From Fumia xinanensis (lineage in GTDB: Bacteria; Bacillota; Clostridia; Oscillospirales; Ruminococcaceae): a DNA stretch of 64,000 bases. How positions within the stretch are numbered: position 1 is the first letter of the stretch; each line of letters begins with the position of its first letter. A model generated the notes under the pieces. That model saw nothing but the letters and a program-made list of their open reading frames with translations, was not told where the DNA came from and ran no database searches. A program made the position numbers and the translations under genes. The stretch is from NCBI RefSeq assembly GCF_014384905.1, contig NZ_JACRSV010000001.1:620001-684000 (forward strand), given 5' to 3'. Positions 1 to 8,071 of this stretch are shown here, one piece after another.

Positions 1-436
1 TGGTGGGGTTTTCTTCGCCCGCCAGCACCCAGTTGTTAGCCGCTTCGTCGAAATATTCTACCTGGTAGTGGGTGGGCGTTTCAACGCCGGAACCGCCGTT
101 GATGCCGATGATTTCCACCAGGTGCAGATCCCGTGGCTGACCCAAATCAAAGGTAAAAGTAATGGGTTCGCCGCTTTCTCTAAAACGGAAGTGGATGGCG
201 TCGGACCCCCAGATACTGGTGGCCGTCGCGTCGTCAGTGAGTTTGGTATGGTCAAAATCTTCGTGGCCGCCATTGAATTCACTGTCTTCCCAGTTGGTTT
301 CGTAGGCGAGGCCTTTTGCAAAATCTACCCACTCATCTGGCGCGCCCAAAACCGTTACCGGTGGAACGCTGTAGAGCAGGCAGGTCCAGGCCAGTATCAT
401 ACTGATCCAGGAACGGATGCGAGGTCTTGCTTTCAT
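1..436 (-). CDS. Secreted discoidin-like protein, 5' part only
   Basis: This is the N-terminal 145 codons of a gene that runs off the left edge of the window. It opens with a basic, then hydrophobic signal peptide (MKARPRIRSW, then WISMILAWTCLLYSV), with cleavage likely near VLGAP. The mature part resembles a galactose-binding-like or F5/8C (discoidin) fold: it has a KLTDD segment, a FTFDLGQ strand and a HYQVEYFDEAANNW strand, as in the first domains of the three giant DUF4855 proteins elsewhere in the window. A GGGGAG ribosome binding site sits about 8 bases before the ATG. The protein is probably exported and binds carbohydrate, but its catalytic part is not visible. Whether it is a fourth DUF4855 protein cannot be decided here. 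Confidence 0.75.
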   Translation of the reverse strand, partial: MKARPRIRSWISMILAWTCLLYSVPPVTVLGAPDEWVDFAKGLAYETNWEDSEFNGGHEDFDHTKLTDDATATSIWGSDAIHFRFRESGEPITFTFDLGQPRDLHLVEIIGINGGSGVETPTHYQVEYFDEAANNWVLAGEENPT

Positions 437-1197
437 TTACTCAACTCCCCTTTTTATAAATATCTCCTAAAATCATTCAGCAGAATATTCTGCCTCCTAC
501 TTCATATATAATACAAAAAAATCGTTATAAAAATAGTCTTTTTATGATAAAATGGTCTATATTTTACAAAAGTAAAATATTGTCAAGTGTAAAGCCAAAT
601 GGTGATAACTCAGGAATATCATTAGAGAAGGGTGGCGATATCAAAGTTGTTAGCTGGCTAGAATGGAAATAAGAAGTTTTTGAGAAAATTGTGCCTTCGG
701 TGCAGATTTCTTTTTAAATAGAAGCAACTGAGAAAATTCGTTTTTTTATTGGTCAAATTAGCTAATAAAATTCAGGAAATTCAGCAATCTTTATAGAGAC
801 TTTTTTGCCAAAAAGGGTTTTCATTTTTTTTCAAACCGCTATAATAGATTAAAACCAGACGAAACGGGTGAAATTCCTGTCTGGTGAGACTGGAAAAGCA
901 GACATTATGTCGGAAAGAAGTCCCGGGTTTATTACTCGGAAAAAGAGATTGATTTAATACAGGATTTTCTCACTTTTTTTAAAAAATAACAAGTCCTTCC
1001 ACAAATAAGTATTGATGTTATTTTTTACACAGTACGGCTCGCTTTGAGAAAAAATAGCAGAAAAATTAAAAAGTAGTTTTTGATCCAAGTTCATCTTGGT
1101 TTCATTGGAATTTTGTGCCTTTGCCGCAAATATAACAACGGCAATTTTACGGCGGAGTTGTAAAACGGTACAATTCCCAGAAAGGAATGAAGAGTTT
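437..1197. other. Gene-free AT-rich stretch with a possible structured leader
   Basis: No convincing gene is seen between the left-edge gene and the ABC exporter. A TATAAT lies at 840-845 without a clear -35 box. Just after it, 852-950 can fold into small hairpins: CCAGAC 855-860 with GTCTGG 879-884, an inner ACGGG/CCTGT pairing around TGAAATT, and GACATTATGTC 901-911. The GAAACGGGTGAAATTCCTG segment recalls one hairpin of cobalamin riboswitches, but the rest of that class is not recognisable. The remainder is AT-rich with no evident element. Confidence 0.35.
557..586 (-). promoter_or_regulatory. Predicted sigma-A promoter for the left-edge secreted gene
   Basis: On the minus strand a perfect TTGACA (581-586) is followed after about 17 bases by an AT-rich AATATA segment (558-563). 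The position, about 120 bases upstream of the secreted protein start, suits a promoter. The -10 box is only a fair match. Confidence 0.45.
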
Positions 1198-2955
1198 ATG
1201 TTCCAGATCAAATGGATGTGGAAAAATCTCAAAGGACACCGGGTGCGATACGTCATCGGCCTGATTATGTGTTCCATGTCTGCGGGGCTGGCGCTGGCTA
1301 CCCCCCTGATCTCACAACAGATCGTTGACCTGATCCTGTCTCCTCCGCCGGGACAGGAAAGGCGGGTGGAGCTGCTGGTTCCATTGGTGCTTTTGATGGT
1401 AACCGCTGTACTGCTGAAAACGGGCCTCGGCTATACTCAGGTCATGATCAATGAAACCACCGTTATGGATATGCTCCACAGCATCCGTTGCTGCATCTTC
1501 AAAAATCTTCAGCAGCAGGACATGAGCTTTTTCGATCGTAACCGAGCTGGAGACCTGATGACTCGCATGACTGGCGACCTTGATATGGTGCGGTATGCGG
1601 CGTCGATAACCATCCGTGTCATCATCGACGCAATTACGGTATTTACAGCCATTCTAATCTACTTTTTATGTACCGATGTACTGTTTACCTTGGCCCTCTG
1701 TGCCATCCTGCCGCTGATATTTGGGGTGTGCTATGTCTACTCCAAAAAGGCGCGGCCCATGTACGCCGATATTCGGGAACGGCTTGCGGTTCTGAATACC
1801 AGAGCTCAGGAAAATATTGCCGGCAACCGGGTGGTCAAGGCTTTTGCTCGGGAAGGGTATGAGATTCACCGGTTTGACGAAAAAAATGCCGATTATCGAG
1901 ACGCCAACATCAGAGTCAACAAATTCTGGATGAAATACTACCCGGCTATCGAGCTGACGGCCCAGTCCATGGCGATTGTCGTATTGCTGCTGGGCGGTAT
2001 TTTCGTCATGAACGGTCGGATTACTCTTGGCCAAATGATGGCGTTTTCAGGACTCAGCTTTACTTTTGCAAATCCCATCCGTAACCTTGGCACCATTCTA
2101 AACGATATTCAGCGTTTTCTGGCTAGTGCTAACAAGGTTATTGAACTTTACTATGTGCGGCCGCTGATTGTCAACCGTGTTGATTGTCATAAAGCTGAAG
2201 GCCGGCTCAAAGGGGCCATCACTTTCGATGACGTGACGCTGCAATTCGGCCGGCAAAGCGTTCTCAAACACATTAATCTTGACATAAAACCTGGAGAAAC
2301 AGTAGCAATTATGGGCAACACCGGTTCAGGGAAGACCATCCTTATGAATCTGATTCCGCGGCTCTACGATGTTTCAGAAGGTGAGGTTCGTATTGATGGC
2401 CTGAATATTCGGGACTGGGAGATTCATTCCTTGCGGCGGAACATCGGCGTTGCGACTCAGGACGTTTTCCTTTTCTCCGATACCATTGACGGAAATATTG
2501 CATATGGAGATCCCGACATGAGCGAAGAGGAAGCTCGGCATTATGCTTCCATTTCAGCAGTGGATTTCGCCAGTAAGATGTCCGACGGATACGATACCTT
2601 GGTAGGCGAGCGGGGTGTGGGGCTGTCCGGTGGGCAGAAGCAGCGCATCGCATTAGCCCGCGCATTGGCTATCAAGCCCTCCATCCTCATTTTGGATGAC
2701 ACCACTTCTGCTGTAGACATGGAAACAGAAAAATTTATTCAACACAATCTTCAGAACCTGGATTTTCCCTGCACCAAGCTCATTGTGGCCCAGCGGGTTT
2801 CCACCACCAAGCACGCTGACCGTATCATAGTAATGAAGGACGGCCAAATTTCCGAAATCGGCACTCACGCTGAACTGGTGCATCAGGGAGGCTATTACGC
2901 CGAGGTCTGCGCCTTGCAGGAAGCTTTAGGAGGTGACGAAAATGGCCAAGCGTAA
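1198..2955 (+). CDS. ABC exporter half-transporter with the degenerate catalytic site (BmrC/LmrC/TM287-like)
   Basis: This 585-residue protein has an N-terminal six-helix exporter membrane domain (about 1-320) and a C-terminal nucleotide-binding domain. Walker A is GNTGSGKT and the signature is LSGGQKQR. The catalytic glutamate after Walker B is Asp (ILILDDTTSAVD), and the switch histidine is Gln (LIVAQRVST). These losses mark the non-hydrolytic partner of a heterodimeric multidrug or lipid exporter such as TM287/288 or BmrCD. The start at 1198 is chosen over upstream in-frame codons because it has an AAAGGA site and begins MFQIKWMWKNL. The gene overlaps the next one by 14 bases, which implies coupled translation. 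The substrate is unknown. Confidence 0.9.
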   Translation: MFQIKWMWKNLKGHRVRYVIGLIMCSMSAGLALATPLISQQIVDLILSPPPGQERRVELLVPLVLLMVTAVLLKTGLGYTQVMINETTVMDMLHSIRCCIFKNLQQQDMSFFDRNRAGDLMTRMTGDLDMVRYAASITIRVIIDAITVFTAILIYFLCTDVLFTLALCAILPLIFGVCYVYSKKARPMYADIRERLAVLNTRAQENIAGNRVVKAFAREGYEIHRFDEKNADYRDANIRVNKFWMKYYPAIELTAQSMAIVVLLLGGIFVMNGRITLGQMMAFSGLSFTFANPIRNLGTILNDIQRFLASANKVIELYYVRPLIVNRVDCHKAEGRLKGAITFDDVTLQFGRQSVLKHINLDIKPGETVAIMGNTGSGKTILMNLIPRLYDVSEGEVRIDGLNIRDWEIHSLRRNIGVATQDVFLFSDTIDGNIAYGDPDMSEEEARHYASISAVDFASKMSDGYDTLVGERGVGLSGGQKQRIALARALAIKPSILILDDTTSAVDMETEKFIQHNLQNLDFPCTKLIVAQRVSTTKHADRIIVMKDGQISEIGTHAELVHQGGYYAEVCALQEALGGDENGQA

Positions 2956-4714
2956 CCGATTTGACGTGGATGAAAGCTTAGAGACTCCATTTAACGCGGC
3001 ACACCTAAAACGGGCGCTGGTCTACGGAAAACGCCATGTGAAAAAGATGGTCATCGCCCTGATTTGCAGCATTATCTCGGTGCTGTCAAGCCTCATTTAC
3101 CCCTTGATCTTGCAGCGGGCTTTCGACGTGACCATCCCCGGGAAAAAGTACATGGAATTGGTTGGGCTGGCGGTTATCGCCCTAGTGACGATTCTGGTGA
3201 GTATCGTCATGGTTTGTATACGGTCCCGGCTCATGGTCATTGTGGGGCAGGAAATTATTTATGATATCCGTAAAGACTTGTTTGAACATCTCCAAAAACT
3301 TCCATTTCAGTTTTACGATGACCGTCCCCAAGGTAAAATCCTTACCCGTGTTATTCATTATGTCAATAACGTGTCGGATATCCTGTCAAACGGCATCATC
3401 AATTTTTTCCTGGAGATTTTAAATATCTTATTCATCGGTATCTTCATGTTTGCGGTCAATGTTCAGCTCTCTCTTATCGTTTTGGCAGGCGTTCCCATTT
3501 TTCTTGGCATTATCTTTATCATCAAGCCACGTCAGCGGAAGGCTTGGCAGAACGTTTCCAATAAGGGAGCCAATTTGAATGCCTATACTCAGGAATCCAT
3601 CGACGGCGTCAAAGTTACACAGCTTTTTGACCGGGAAGAACGCAACGAGGAGACCTATGAGATTTTGAGTAAGGATCAGAAAAAAGCTTGGGTAGGCGCC
3701 CAGTATGTGGCCAACGTGGTTTGGGCCTCAGTGGAAAACATTACCTGCTGGGTACTGGGAGCTCTCTACTTGGTTGGAGTGTTGGTGCTGCAGCCCGGGG
3801 TGAGCTTCGGCACCATTGTGGCGGTATCGAACTACGCTTCCCGATTTTGGCAGCCGCTTCTCAATCTCTCGAACCTCTATAACAATCTTATTAACTCTAT
3901 CGCCTATCTGGAGCGCATCTTTGAGCTGATGGATGAACCGGTGACGGTGGACGACGCTCCTGACGCAACTGAGCTGCCTCCCATCAGGGGCCGGGTCACA
4001 TTCGACGACGTGACCTTTGGGTACACCCCCGACCGGAACATCTTGGAGCATCTGTCCTTTGAGGCGAAACCCGGCGAGAGCATCGCACTCGTCGGTCCCA
4101 CCGGGGCTGGAAAGACCACGGTGGTAAACCTGATTTCCCGATTTTACAATATTAACGACGGCAAAGTGCTCATTGACGGGCATGACATTGCCCATGTGAC
4201 ACTCCACTCCCTCCGCTCCCAGATGGGGATTATGTTGCAGGACAGTTTCATTTTCTCCGGTACCATTCTGGACAATATCCGGTACGCCAAGCTGGATGCC
4301 ACCGAGGAAGAGGTCAAAAAAGCCTGCCGAACCGTCTGTGCCGACCAGTTTATTGAAGAAATGGAGCAGGGCTACTACACTCAGGTCAACGAGCGGGGCT
4401 CCCGCCTTTCCCAGGGACAGAAACAGCTCATCGCCTTTGCCCGGACTCTGCTGGCCGACCCGAAAATCCTGATATTGGACGAAGCTACCTCCTCTATCGA
4501 CGCCAAGACGGAAAAACTCGTCCAAATCGCCATCGATGAGCTGTTAAAAGGGCGTACCTCCTTCATTATCGCCCACCGGCTCTCCACCATCAAAAACTGC
4601 GACAAGATCATGGTGATTTCCGACAAGGGGATTTTGGAGTGCGGGCGGCATGAGGAACTGATCGAGAAGAAGGGGGCTTATTACAAGCTCTACACGGCGC
4701 AGATCAGCGGGTAG
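2942..4714 (+). CDS. ABC exporter half-transporter with the intact catalytic site (BmrD/LmrD/TM288-like)
   Basis: The second half of the heterodimeric exporter has 590 residues, with a six-helix membrane domain followed by an ATPase domain. Walker A is GPTGAGKT, Walker B with its catalytic Glu is ILILDEATSSID, and the switch His is present (IIAHRLSTI). The signature is the variant LSQGQKQL. Paired with the upstream subunit, its Walker A/B and His combine with the partner's LSGGQ to form the one consensus ATP site, and the other site is degenerate. The ATG at 2942 is preferred over the GTG at 2933 because AGGAGG lies about 8 bases before it. It is the last gene of the operon and is followed by a strong terminator. 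Confidence 0.92.
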   Translation: MAKRNRFDVDESLETPFNAAHLKRALVYGKRHVKKMVIALICSIISVLSSLIYPLILQRAFDVTIPGKKYMELVGLAVIALVTILVSIVMVCIRSRLMVIVGQEIIYDIRKDLFEHLQKLPFQFYDDRPQGKILTRVIHYVNNVSDILSNGIINFFLEILNILFIGIFMFAVNVQLSLIVLAGVPIFLGIIFIIKPRQRKAWQNVSNKGANLNAYTQESIDGVKVTQLFDREERNEETYEILSKDQKKAWVGAQYVANVVWASVENITCWVLGALYLVGVLVLQPGVSFGTIVAVSNYASRFWQPLLNLSNLYNNLINSIAYLERIFELMDEPVTVDDAPDATELPPIRGRVTFDDVTFGYTPDRNILEHLSFEAKPGESIALVGPTGAGKTTVVNLISRFYNINDGKVLIDGHDIAHVTLHSLRSQMGIMLQDSFIFSGTILDNIRYAKLDATEEEVKKACRTVCADQFIEEMEQGYYTQVNERGSRLSQGQKQLIAFARTLLADPKILILDEATSSIDAKTEKLVQIAIDELLKGRTSFIIAHRLSTIKNCDKIMVISDKGILECGRHEELIEKKGAYYKLYTAQISG

Positions 4715-4739
4715 AACGCAACGAACTTGACAGGATTCT

Positions 4740-4818
4740 GTAGGGGCGGGGCTTTGCCCCGCCCGTTTTTCCCAGACGTTCGCGGTTGATCGCGGGCGGA
4801 GCAGAGCCCCGCCCCTAC
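4740..4818. repeat. REP/MITE-like GC-rich palindrome
   Basis: A 79-base imperfect palindrome has perfect 14-base outer arms (GTAGGGGCGGGGCT at 4740-4753 and its complement at 4805-4818) and an inner CCCGCCCG/CGGGCGG match. It is far richer in GC than its flanks, has no coding capacity, and resembles the dispersed palindromic repeats common in Clostridia genomes. The left arm also forms a terminator hairpin on its own. Confidence 0.6.
4744..4770 (+). terminator. Intrinsic terminator of the ABC exporter operon
   Basis: A perfect 9-bp hairpin, GGGCGGGGC with GCCCCGCCC around a TTT loop, is followed by GTTTTT. It starts about 30 bases after the stop codon of the second exporter gene and lies inside the larger palindrome. 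Confidence 0.75.
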
Positions 4819-4835
4819 CTGCGATTTTACAGCAA

Positions 4836-4872
4836 AACCCCGCTTGCTCCATTTGGAGCAGGCGGGGTTTTT
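4836..4872 (+). terminator. Second intrinsic terminator
   Basis: The stem AACCCCGC...GCGGGGTT encloses a second pairing of TGCTCC with GGAGCA around ATTT, and ends in TTTTT. It backs up the first terminator and insulates the HTH gene downstream. Confidence 0.7.
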
Positions 4873-4941
4873 GCGTTGAATCTCATTGAGTTCTCAAAAT
4901 ATTTACAAGTTTTTTTCTGTTTTATGGGCTTTGCGGTCCCT

Positions 4942-4961
4942 GTGATAACAAAGTGATAACA
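4942..4961 (+). promoter_or_regulatory. Two GTGATAACA direct repeats, possible operator
   Basis: GTGATAACA occurs at 4942-4950 and again at 4953-4961, 11 bases apart and so on nearly the same helix face. The pair lies about 30 bases upstream of a TACAAT -10-like box (4994-4999) and just before a small HTH gene. This suits binding of a dimeric regulator, possibly that HTH protein itself. Confidence 0.35.
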
Positions 4962-5028
4962 CTCTGATAGTAGATTTTTATTTCGAGGTTCCGTACAATA
5001 TCCTCAAACAAACCAAGGAGGAAACAGG

Positions 5029-5277
5029 ATGGAACATAAGAAAAATCAACTGAAAATTTTTTGTGACAACGTGAAATACCTGCGCAAAGCAAATGGCATC
5101 AGTGCCCGGGAAATGTGCCGGATTTTGAAAATCAGCGCCCATTCTCTCAAAAGTCTGGAATCGGGCGAGGTTCCACCCAAAATGAGCGTGTCGGTGGTGT
5201 TGCGGCTTGCCGATTACTTTGACCGGAAGCCCTTCCAGCTGTTTTCGCCGTTGGAACCGGAGAAAATGGAGGACTGA
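5029..5277 (+). CDS. Small XRE-family HTH DNA-binding protein
   Basis: This 82-residue protein consists of almost nothing but a Cro/C1-type helix-turn-helix: helix one at FCDNVKYLRKANG, the turn and recognition helix at SAREMCRILKISAHSLKSLE, then hydrophobic helices (VVLRLADYF). An AAGGAGG site lies 10 bases before the ATG. There is no sensor domain, so it probably acts as a small repressor, perhaps on its own promoter with the GTGATAACA pair. It converges on the GH32 gene with only 9 bases between the stops. The target is unknown. Confidence 0.8.
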   Translation: MEHKKNQLKIFCDNVKYLRKANGISAREMCRILKISAHSLKSLESGEVPPKMSVSVVLRLADYFDRKPFQLFSPLEPEKMED

Positions 5278-5286
5278 AAAGGGGAT

Positions 5287-6387
5287 CTACTTTACATACC
5301 AAAACGACGCGTTATATTCGCCTCCATTCACAAAAACCTCGATGAGCTTGGTGTCCCGAAGAATTTTCACTTCATCGATTCGGCCGAACGTCTTGTCCAG
5401 GACGATTTTCTCCCCGTCGAAGAGCAGAAGGCGGTTGTCCCGGACCCTCACGTGCTCGTCGCTGTCGACGAGGAAAGGCCGGATGGATTCCACCGGGAAG
5501 CTCCGCAGTTTCCCGTCCTCCAGCGTCAGGACCCGCGGGATGGACAACGCGCCGGCGTTTTCCGTGGGGAAGGGTGGCTGCGACCGGCCGGGATTGTAGG
5601 CCCAGCCGATGATGACGCGCCTGCCGTTTTCGTCGGGAAAGGTCTGGGGCGCGTAAAAATCGGGGCCCTGTTCCACGGGCTGCTGCGAGCGGGGGGTAAA
5701 GGCCCTGCCGTCGTAGTCGCCTATGAGGAAGGCGGTGGAAAAGTCCCGTTTGCCGTTGTCGCCCATGATGGAAAAGCTGAGGATATATTGTCCGTTCAGC
5801 TCAAACAAATCGGGACATTCGATGGCGGGGGAGCAGTCCGCGTTTTGGTAGAGGACGCCCGCGTACTCCCAGCGGATCAAGTCGTCGGACTCAAAGAGAA
5901 GCACCTTTCCGACGCCGTCCACGCCCGCGCCGCAAACCATCTGGTAACGGCCGCCGTACTGGAACACCTTGGGGTCGCGGAAATCCCGGTTGTCTCCCAG
6001 AGGAGAGCAGGGGAGGATGGGGTTTCCCTCGTACTTATGGAAGGTGAGGCCGTCGTCGCTGAAGGCAAGCGACTGGGTCTGGCCCAGCGCCTTGGAGACC
6101 GAGGTGTAAAAAAGGTAAAGCCGTCCGTCCTTTTCGATGGCGGAGCCGGAAAAACAGCCGCCGCCGTTTTCATAGGGCATGTCCGGGTACAGGGCGATGG
6201 GCAGCTCCTCCCAATAGAGCAGGTCGTCGCTGACGGCGTGGCCCCAGTGCATGGTGTCCCATTTGGGGGCGTGGGGATTGTGCTGGAAAAAGGCGTGGTA
6301 GCGGCCTTTGTAGTAGATCAGGCCGTTGGGGTCGTTGAGCCAGCCTCGTTTGGGCTCGAAATGGTATTTGAGCGGTTCGGGGAGCAT
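5287..6387 (-). CDS. Glycoside hydrolase family 32 beta-fructosidase
   Basis: This 366-residue enzyme should hydrolyse beta-fructosides such as sucrose, sucrose-6-phosphate or short fructans. The five-bladed propeller signatures are clear: WLNDPNG with nucleophile Asp19, FRDPK with stabilising Asp138, and ECPDLF with acid/base Glu190. There is no signal peptide, so it is cytosolic. At 366 residues it is shorter than the usual 450-500, and the C-terminal beta-sandwich is reduced, although its last strand (KLIEVFVNGGEYNASF) is present. AAAGGAGG lies 8 bases before the ATG. No sugar transporter or PTS gene is next to it, so the substrate cannot be read from context. Confidence 0.9.
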   Translation of the reverse strand: MLPEPLKYHFEPKRGWLNDPNGLIYYKGRYHAFFQHNPHAPKWDTMHWGHAVSDDLLYWEELPIALYPDMPYENGGGCFSGSAIEKDGRLYLFYTSVSKALGQTQSLAFSDDGLTFHKYEGNPILPCSPLGDNRDFRDPKVFQYGGRYQMVCGAGVDGVGKVLLFESDDLIRWEYAGVLYQNADCSPAIECPDLFELNGQYILSFSIMGDNGKRDFSTAFLIGDYDGRAFTPRSQQPVEQGPDFYAPQTFPDENGRRVIIGWAYNPGRSQPPFPTENAGALSIPRVLTLEDGKLRSFPVESIRPFLVDSDEHVRVRDNRLLLFDGEKIVLDKTFGRIDEVKILRDTKLIEVFVNGGEYNASFWYVK

Positions 6388-6556
6388 AATGACGCCTCCT
6401 TTGAAGGTTTGACTTTATTATAACCGCAGCTTTAAGGGAAAACAAGGTTAATTATGTGGATTTTATAGGTATTACACATAAAATCCTGTATTTTATCTAA
6501 AGTGTGCTATAGTGGAAAAACAGTCGGCTGAATTTGCGTGCGGGGAGGTGAATCTT

Positions 6557-6799
6557 ATGTCGGAACTTTTCTTCGACGGGGCAAAGCTCAAGGAACAGCG
6601 GGAGAAAAAAGGCTGGTCCTACGAACGGATGGCGGACGAAATCAGCACGCCGGAACACCCCATGACGTCGGAACGCGTCGCTGAGCTGGAACGGATGCGC
6701 AGCGAAATCACCCTGGAGGACGTGGTGGATTTCTGTTATTCGCTGTGGCGGAAGGTAAAAGATCTGGAAACCCTCGTGAACGAGCAGGGCTCCCGATGA
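6557..6799 (+). CDS. Small HTH-like protein, intact copy of a two-member family
   Basis: This 80-residue protein has an N-terminal FDGAKLKEQREKKGWSYERM segment that resembles the first helices of an XRE HTH, then a helical tail (DVVDFCYSLWRKVKDLETLV). The ATG at 6557 is chosen because GGGGAGGTG lies 6 bases upstream, whereas the in-frame GTG at 6512 has no site. A second, frameshifted copy with matching layout is at 51335-51576. A TATAGT box near 6500 may be its promoter. The function is unknown; regulation of the adjacent GH32 or TauE gene is possible but not shown. Confidence 0.75.
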   Translation: MSELFFDGAKLKEQREKKGWSYERMADEISTPEHPMTSERVAELERMRSEITLEDVVDFCYSLWRKVKDLETLVNEQGSR

Positions 6800-6803
6800 A
6801 AAA

Positions 6804-6840
6804 CAGAAGGTGCGCGGAAATCCGCACACCTTCTGTTTTG
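6804..6840. terminator. Bidirectional terminator between convergent genes
   Basis: CAGAAGGTG...CACCTTCTG pairs around CGCGGAAATCCGC. T-rich tracts follow on both strands, so it serves both the small HTH gene and the TauE-like gene. Confidence 0.75.
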
Positions 6841-6851
6841 CTTTACGTCAT

Positions 6852-7649
6852 TCACGGCAGGTTTTGAACAATGTTGAGCAGGCAAATGACAAAGACCAGA
6901 ATCTGTACCGCGTTAAACATTTTGTCCACCGTTCGCTCCGGCAGCTCCTTGTTGAGCTTGGAGCCGATAAAGCCGCCCGCCACAGCGCCGATGGCCATGG
7001 GAAGCAGCATACTGAGGTCGTAGGACGATAACCCTCCGGGAGACAACAGGATGTCTCCCGCTTTGGAGACCTGAGCAAACAGGATGGTAAAAATGGAGCA
7101 GACAGCGGCGGTTTTGGTGTCGAAAGAAAACAGCAAGATCAGCAGAGCCACGTTGATAGGGCCGCCGCCGATACCTAAAAAAGAGGAACAGACGCCGAGA
7201 AAAACTCCGGTGAGCAGCGAGGGGAGAATCCCCTCAAAATGAAAGCTGCGGATTGAATCCTTTCGGAGCATGTACAGGAAAACCAAAATGATGAGCAGGG
7301 CGAGCACCGTATTTTGGACAATGGTCACCCCTTTGGAAGCGGTTTCGGAATCACCGAGGGAACGCAAAAGGACGCTGAACATCCGATTCCCCAGATTGCC
7401 TCCCCAAACTGATCCCAAAGCCAGCGGAATGACGATTTTGGGAATAATTTTAGCTTTTTGCCGGATTTGCTTGAGGACTGAGACCAATGACATGATGAGG
7501 ACAGTCAGAGAGGACAGCATTCCTACAGTGGCGGCATCGTAATGATGCAACATGTCCAGCACCGGCTTAATGATGACTCCGCCTCCCATGCCAGTCATTG
7601 CTCCTATGGTAGTGGCTAAGAGGGAGATGAGAAAATAAACAGCAGCCAT
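6852..7649 (-). CDS. TauE/SafE-family membrane permease
   Basis: This 265-residue, highly hydrophobic protein has about seven to eight membrane segments and the glycine-rich motifs of the TauE/SafE (formerly DUF81) family: TTIGAMTGMGGGVIIKP near the N-terminus and SSFLGIGGGPINVALL in the second half. Family members export sulfite, sulfoacetate or related anions. It has an AAAGGAG site. It is divergent from the sulfatase-maturase operon across a 422-base gap, so it may handle the sulfate or sulfite released by the sulfatase. That link is inference, because the family also includes carriers with other or unknown substrates. Confidence 0.85.
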   Translation of the reverse strand: MAAVYFLISLLATTIGAMTGMGGGVIIKPVLDMLHHYDAATVGMLSSLTVLIMSLVSVLKQIRQKAKIIPKIVIPLALGSVWGGNLGNRMFSVLLRSLGDSETASKGVTIVQNTVLALLIILVFLYMLRKDSIRSFHFEGILPSLLTGVFLGVCSSFLGIGGGPINVALLILLFSFDTKTAAVCSIFTILFAQVSKAGDILLSPGGLSSYDLSMLLPMAIGAVAGGFIGSKLNKELPERTVDKMFNAVQILVFVICLLNIVQNLP

Positions 7650-7756
7650 GTGAAGGACTCCTTTCGTAAAATTTTCAAGGGCTATTCTGGCTCTGAATGT
7701 CCCGGCTTTTGGTGAAAAGCTCTGACTAAAAATACGTGGAAATACCCTTTACCCAA

Positions 7757-7786
7757 ACCTTAGCACCAGATTTTTGCGTTCGTCAA
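7757..7786 (-). promoter_or_regulatory. Possible promoter for the TauE-like gene
   Basis: On the minus strand TTGACG (7781-7786) is followed after 18 bases by TAAGGT (7757-7762). The -10 box is poor. The rest of 7650-7964 shows no gene or clear RNA structure. Confidence 0.3.
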
Positions 7787-7964
7787 TGGTATCCGCAAAA
7801 GTGGTAAAAACCTTATAAGTTTTTGTTGTTCTCTTGATTTTTTTGCAGATAGCGGTTCCTTTTATGCATTGATATAACAAAACTGTTGGCAATTATTGGT
7901 GGAGAATAACAAAAAAGCACAGTAAAATTGGGGTAAGGAAGGAAATTCTTTTTGTTGTGCTCAC

Positions 7965-7993
7965 TTGACATTTTTTGGAGATAAGAATAAGAT
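7965..7993 (+). promoter_or_regulatory. Sigma-A promoter of the maturase/two-component genes
   Basis: A perfect TTGACA (7965-7970), a 17-base spacer and TAAGAT (7988-7993) lie about 80 bases before the maturase start. The strong match suggests that the maturase, kinase and regulator genes have a basal level of expression. Confidence 0.7.
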
Positions 7994-8071
7994 TTTATTG
8001 TGAGAAGTATCTAAAAACAGATATAAAATTTTTTCGAATCCTGTCGAATAAACAAGAGGGAGGCGTCTTTT

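Noticed and set aside
3728..4525. Minus-strand open frame of 265 codons opposite the second exporter gene
   Set aside because: It is an antisense shadow of a conserved ATPase domain and has no family features or start signals.
5452..6423. Long plus-strand open frame of 323 codons opposite the GH32 gene
   Set aside because: It lies antisense to a gene with clear GH32 catalytic motifs, has no ribosome binding site and reads as low-complexity Val/Gly/Ala sequence.
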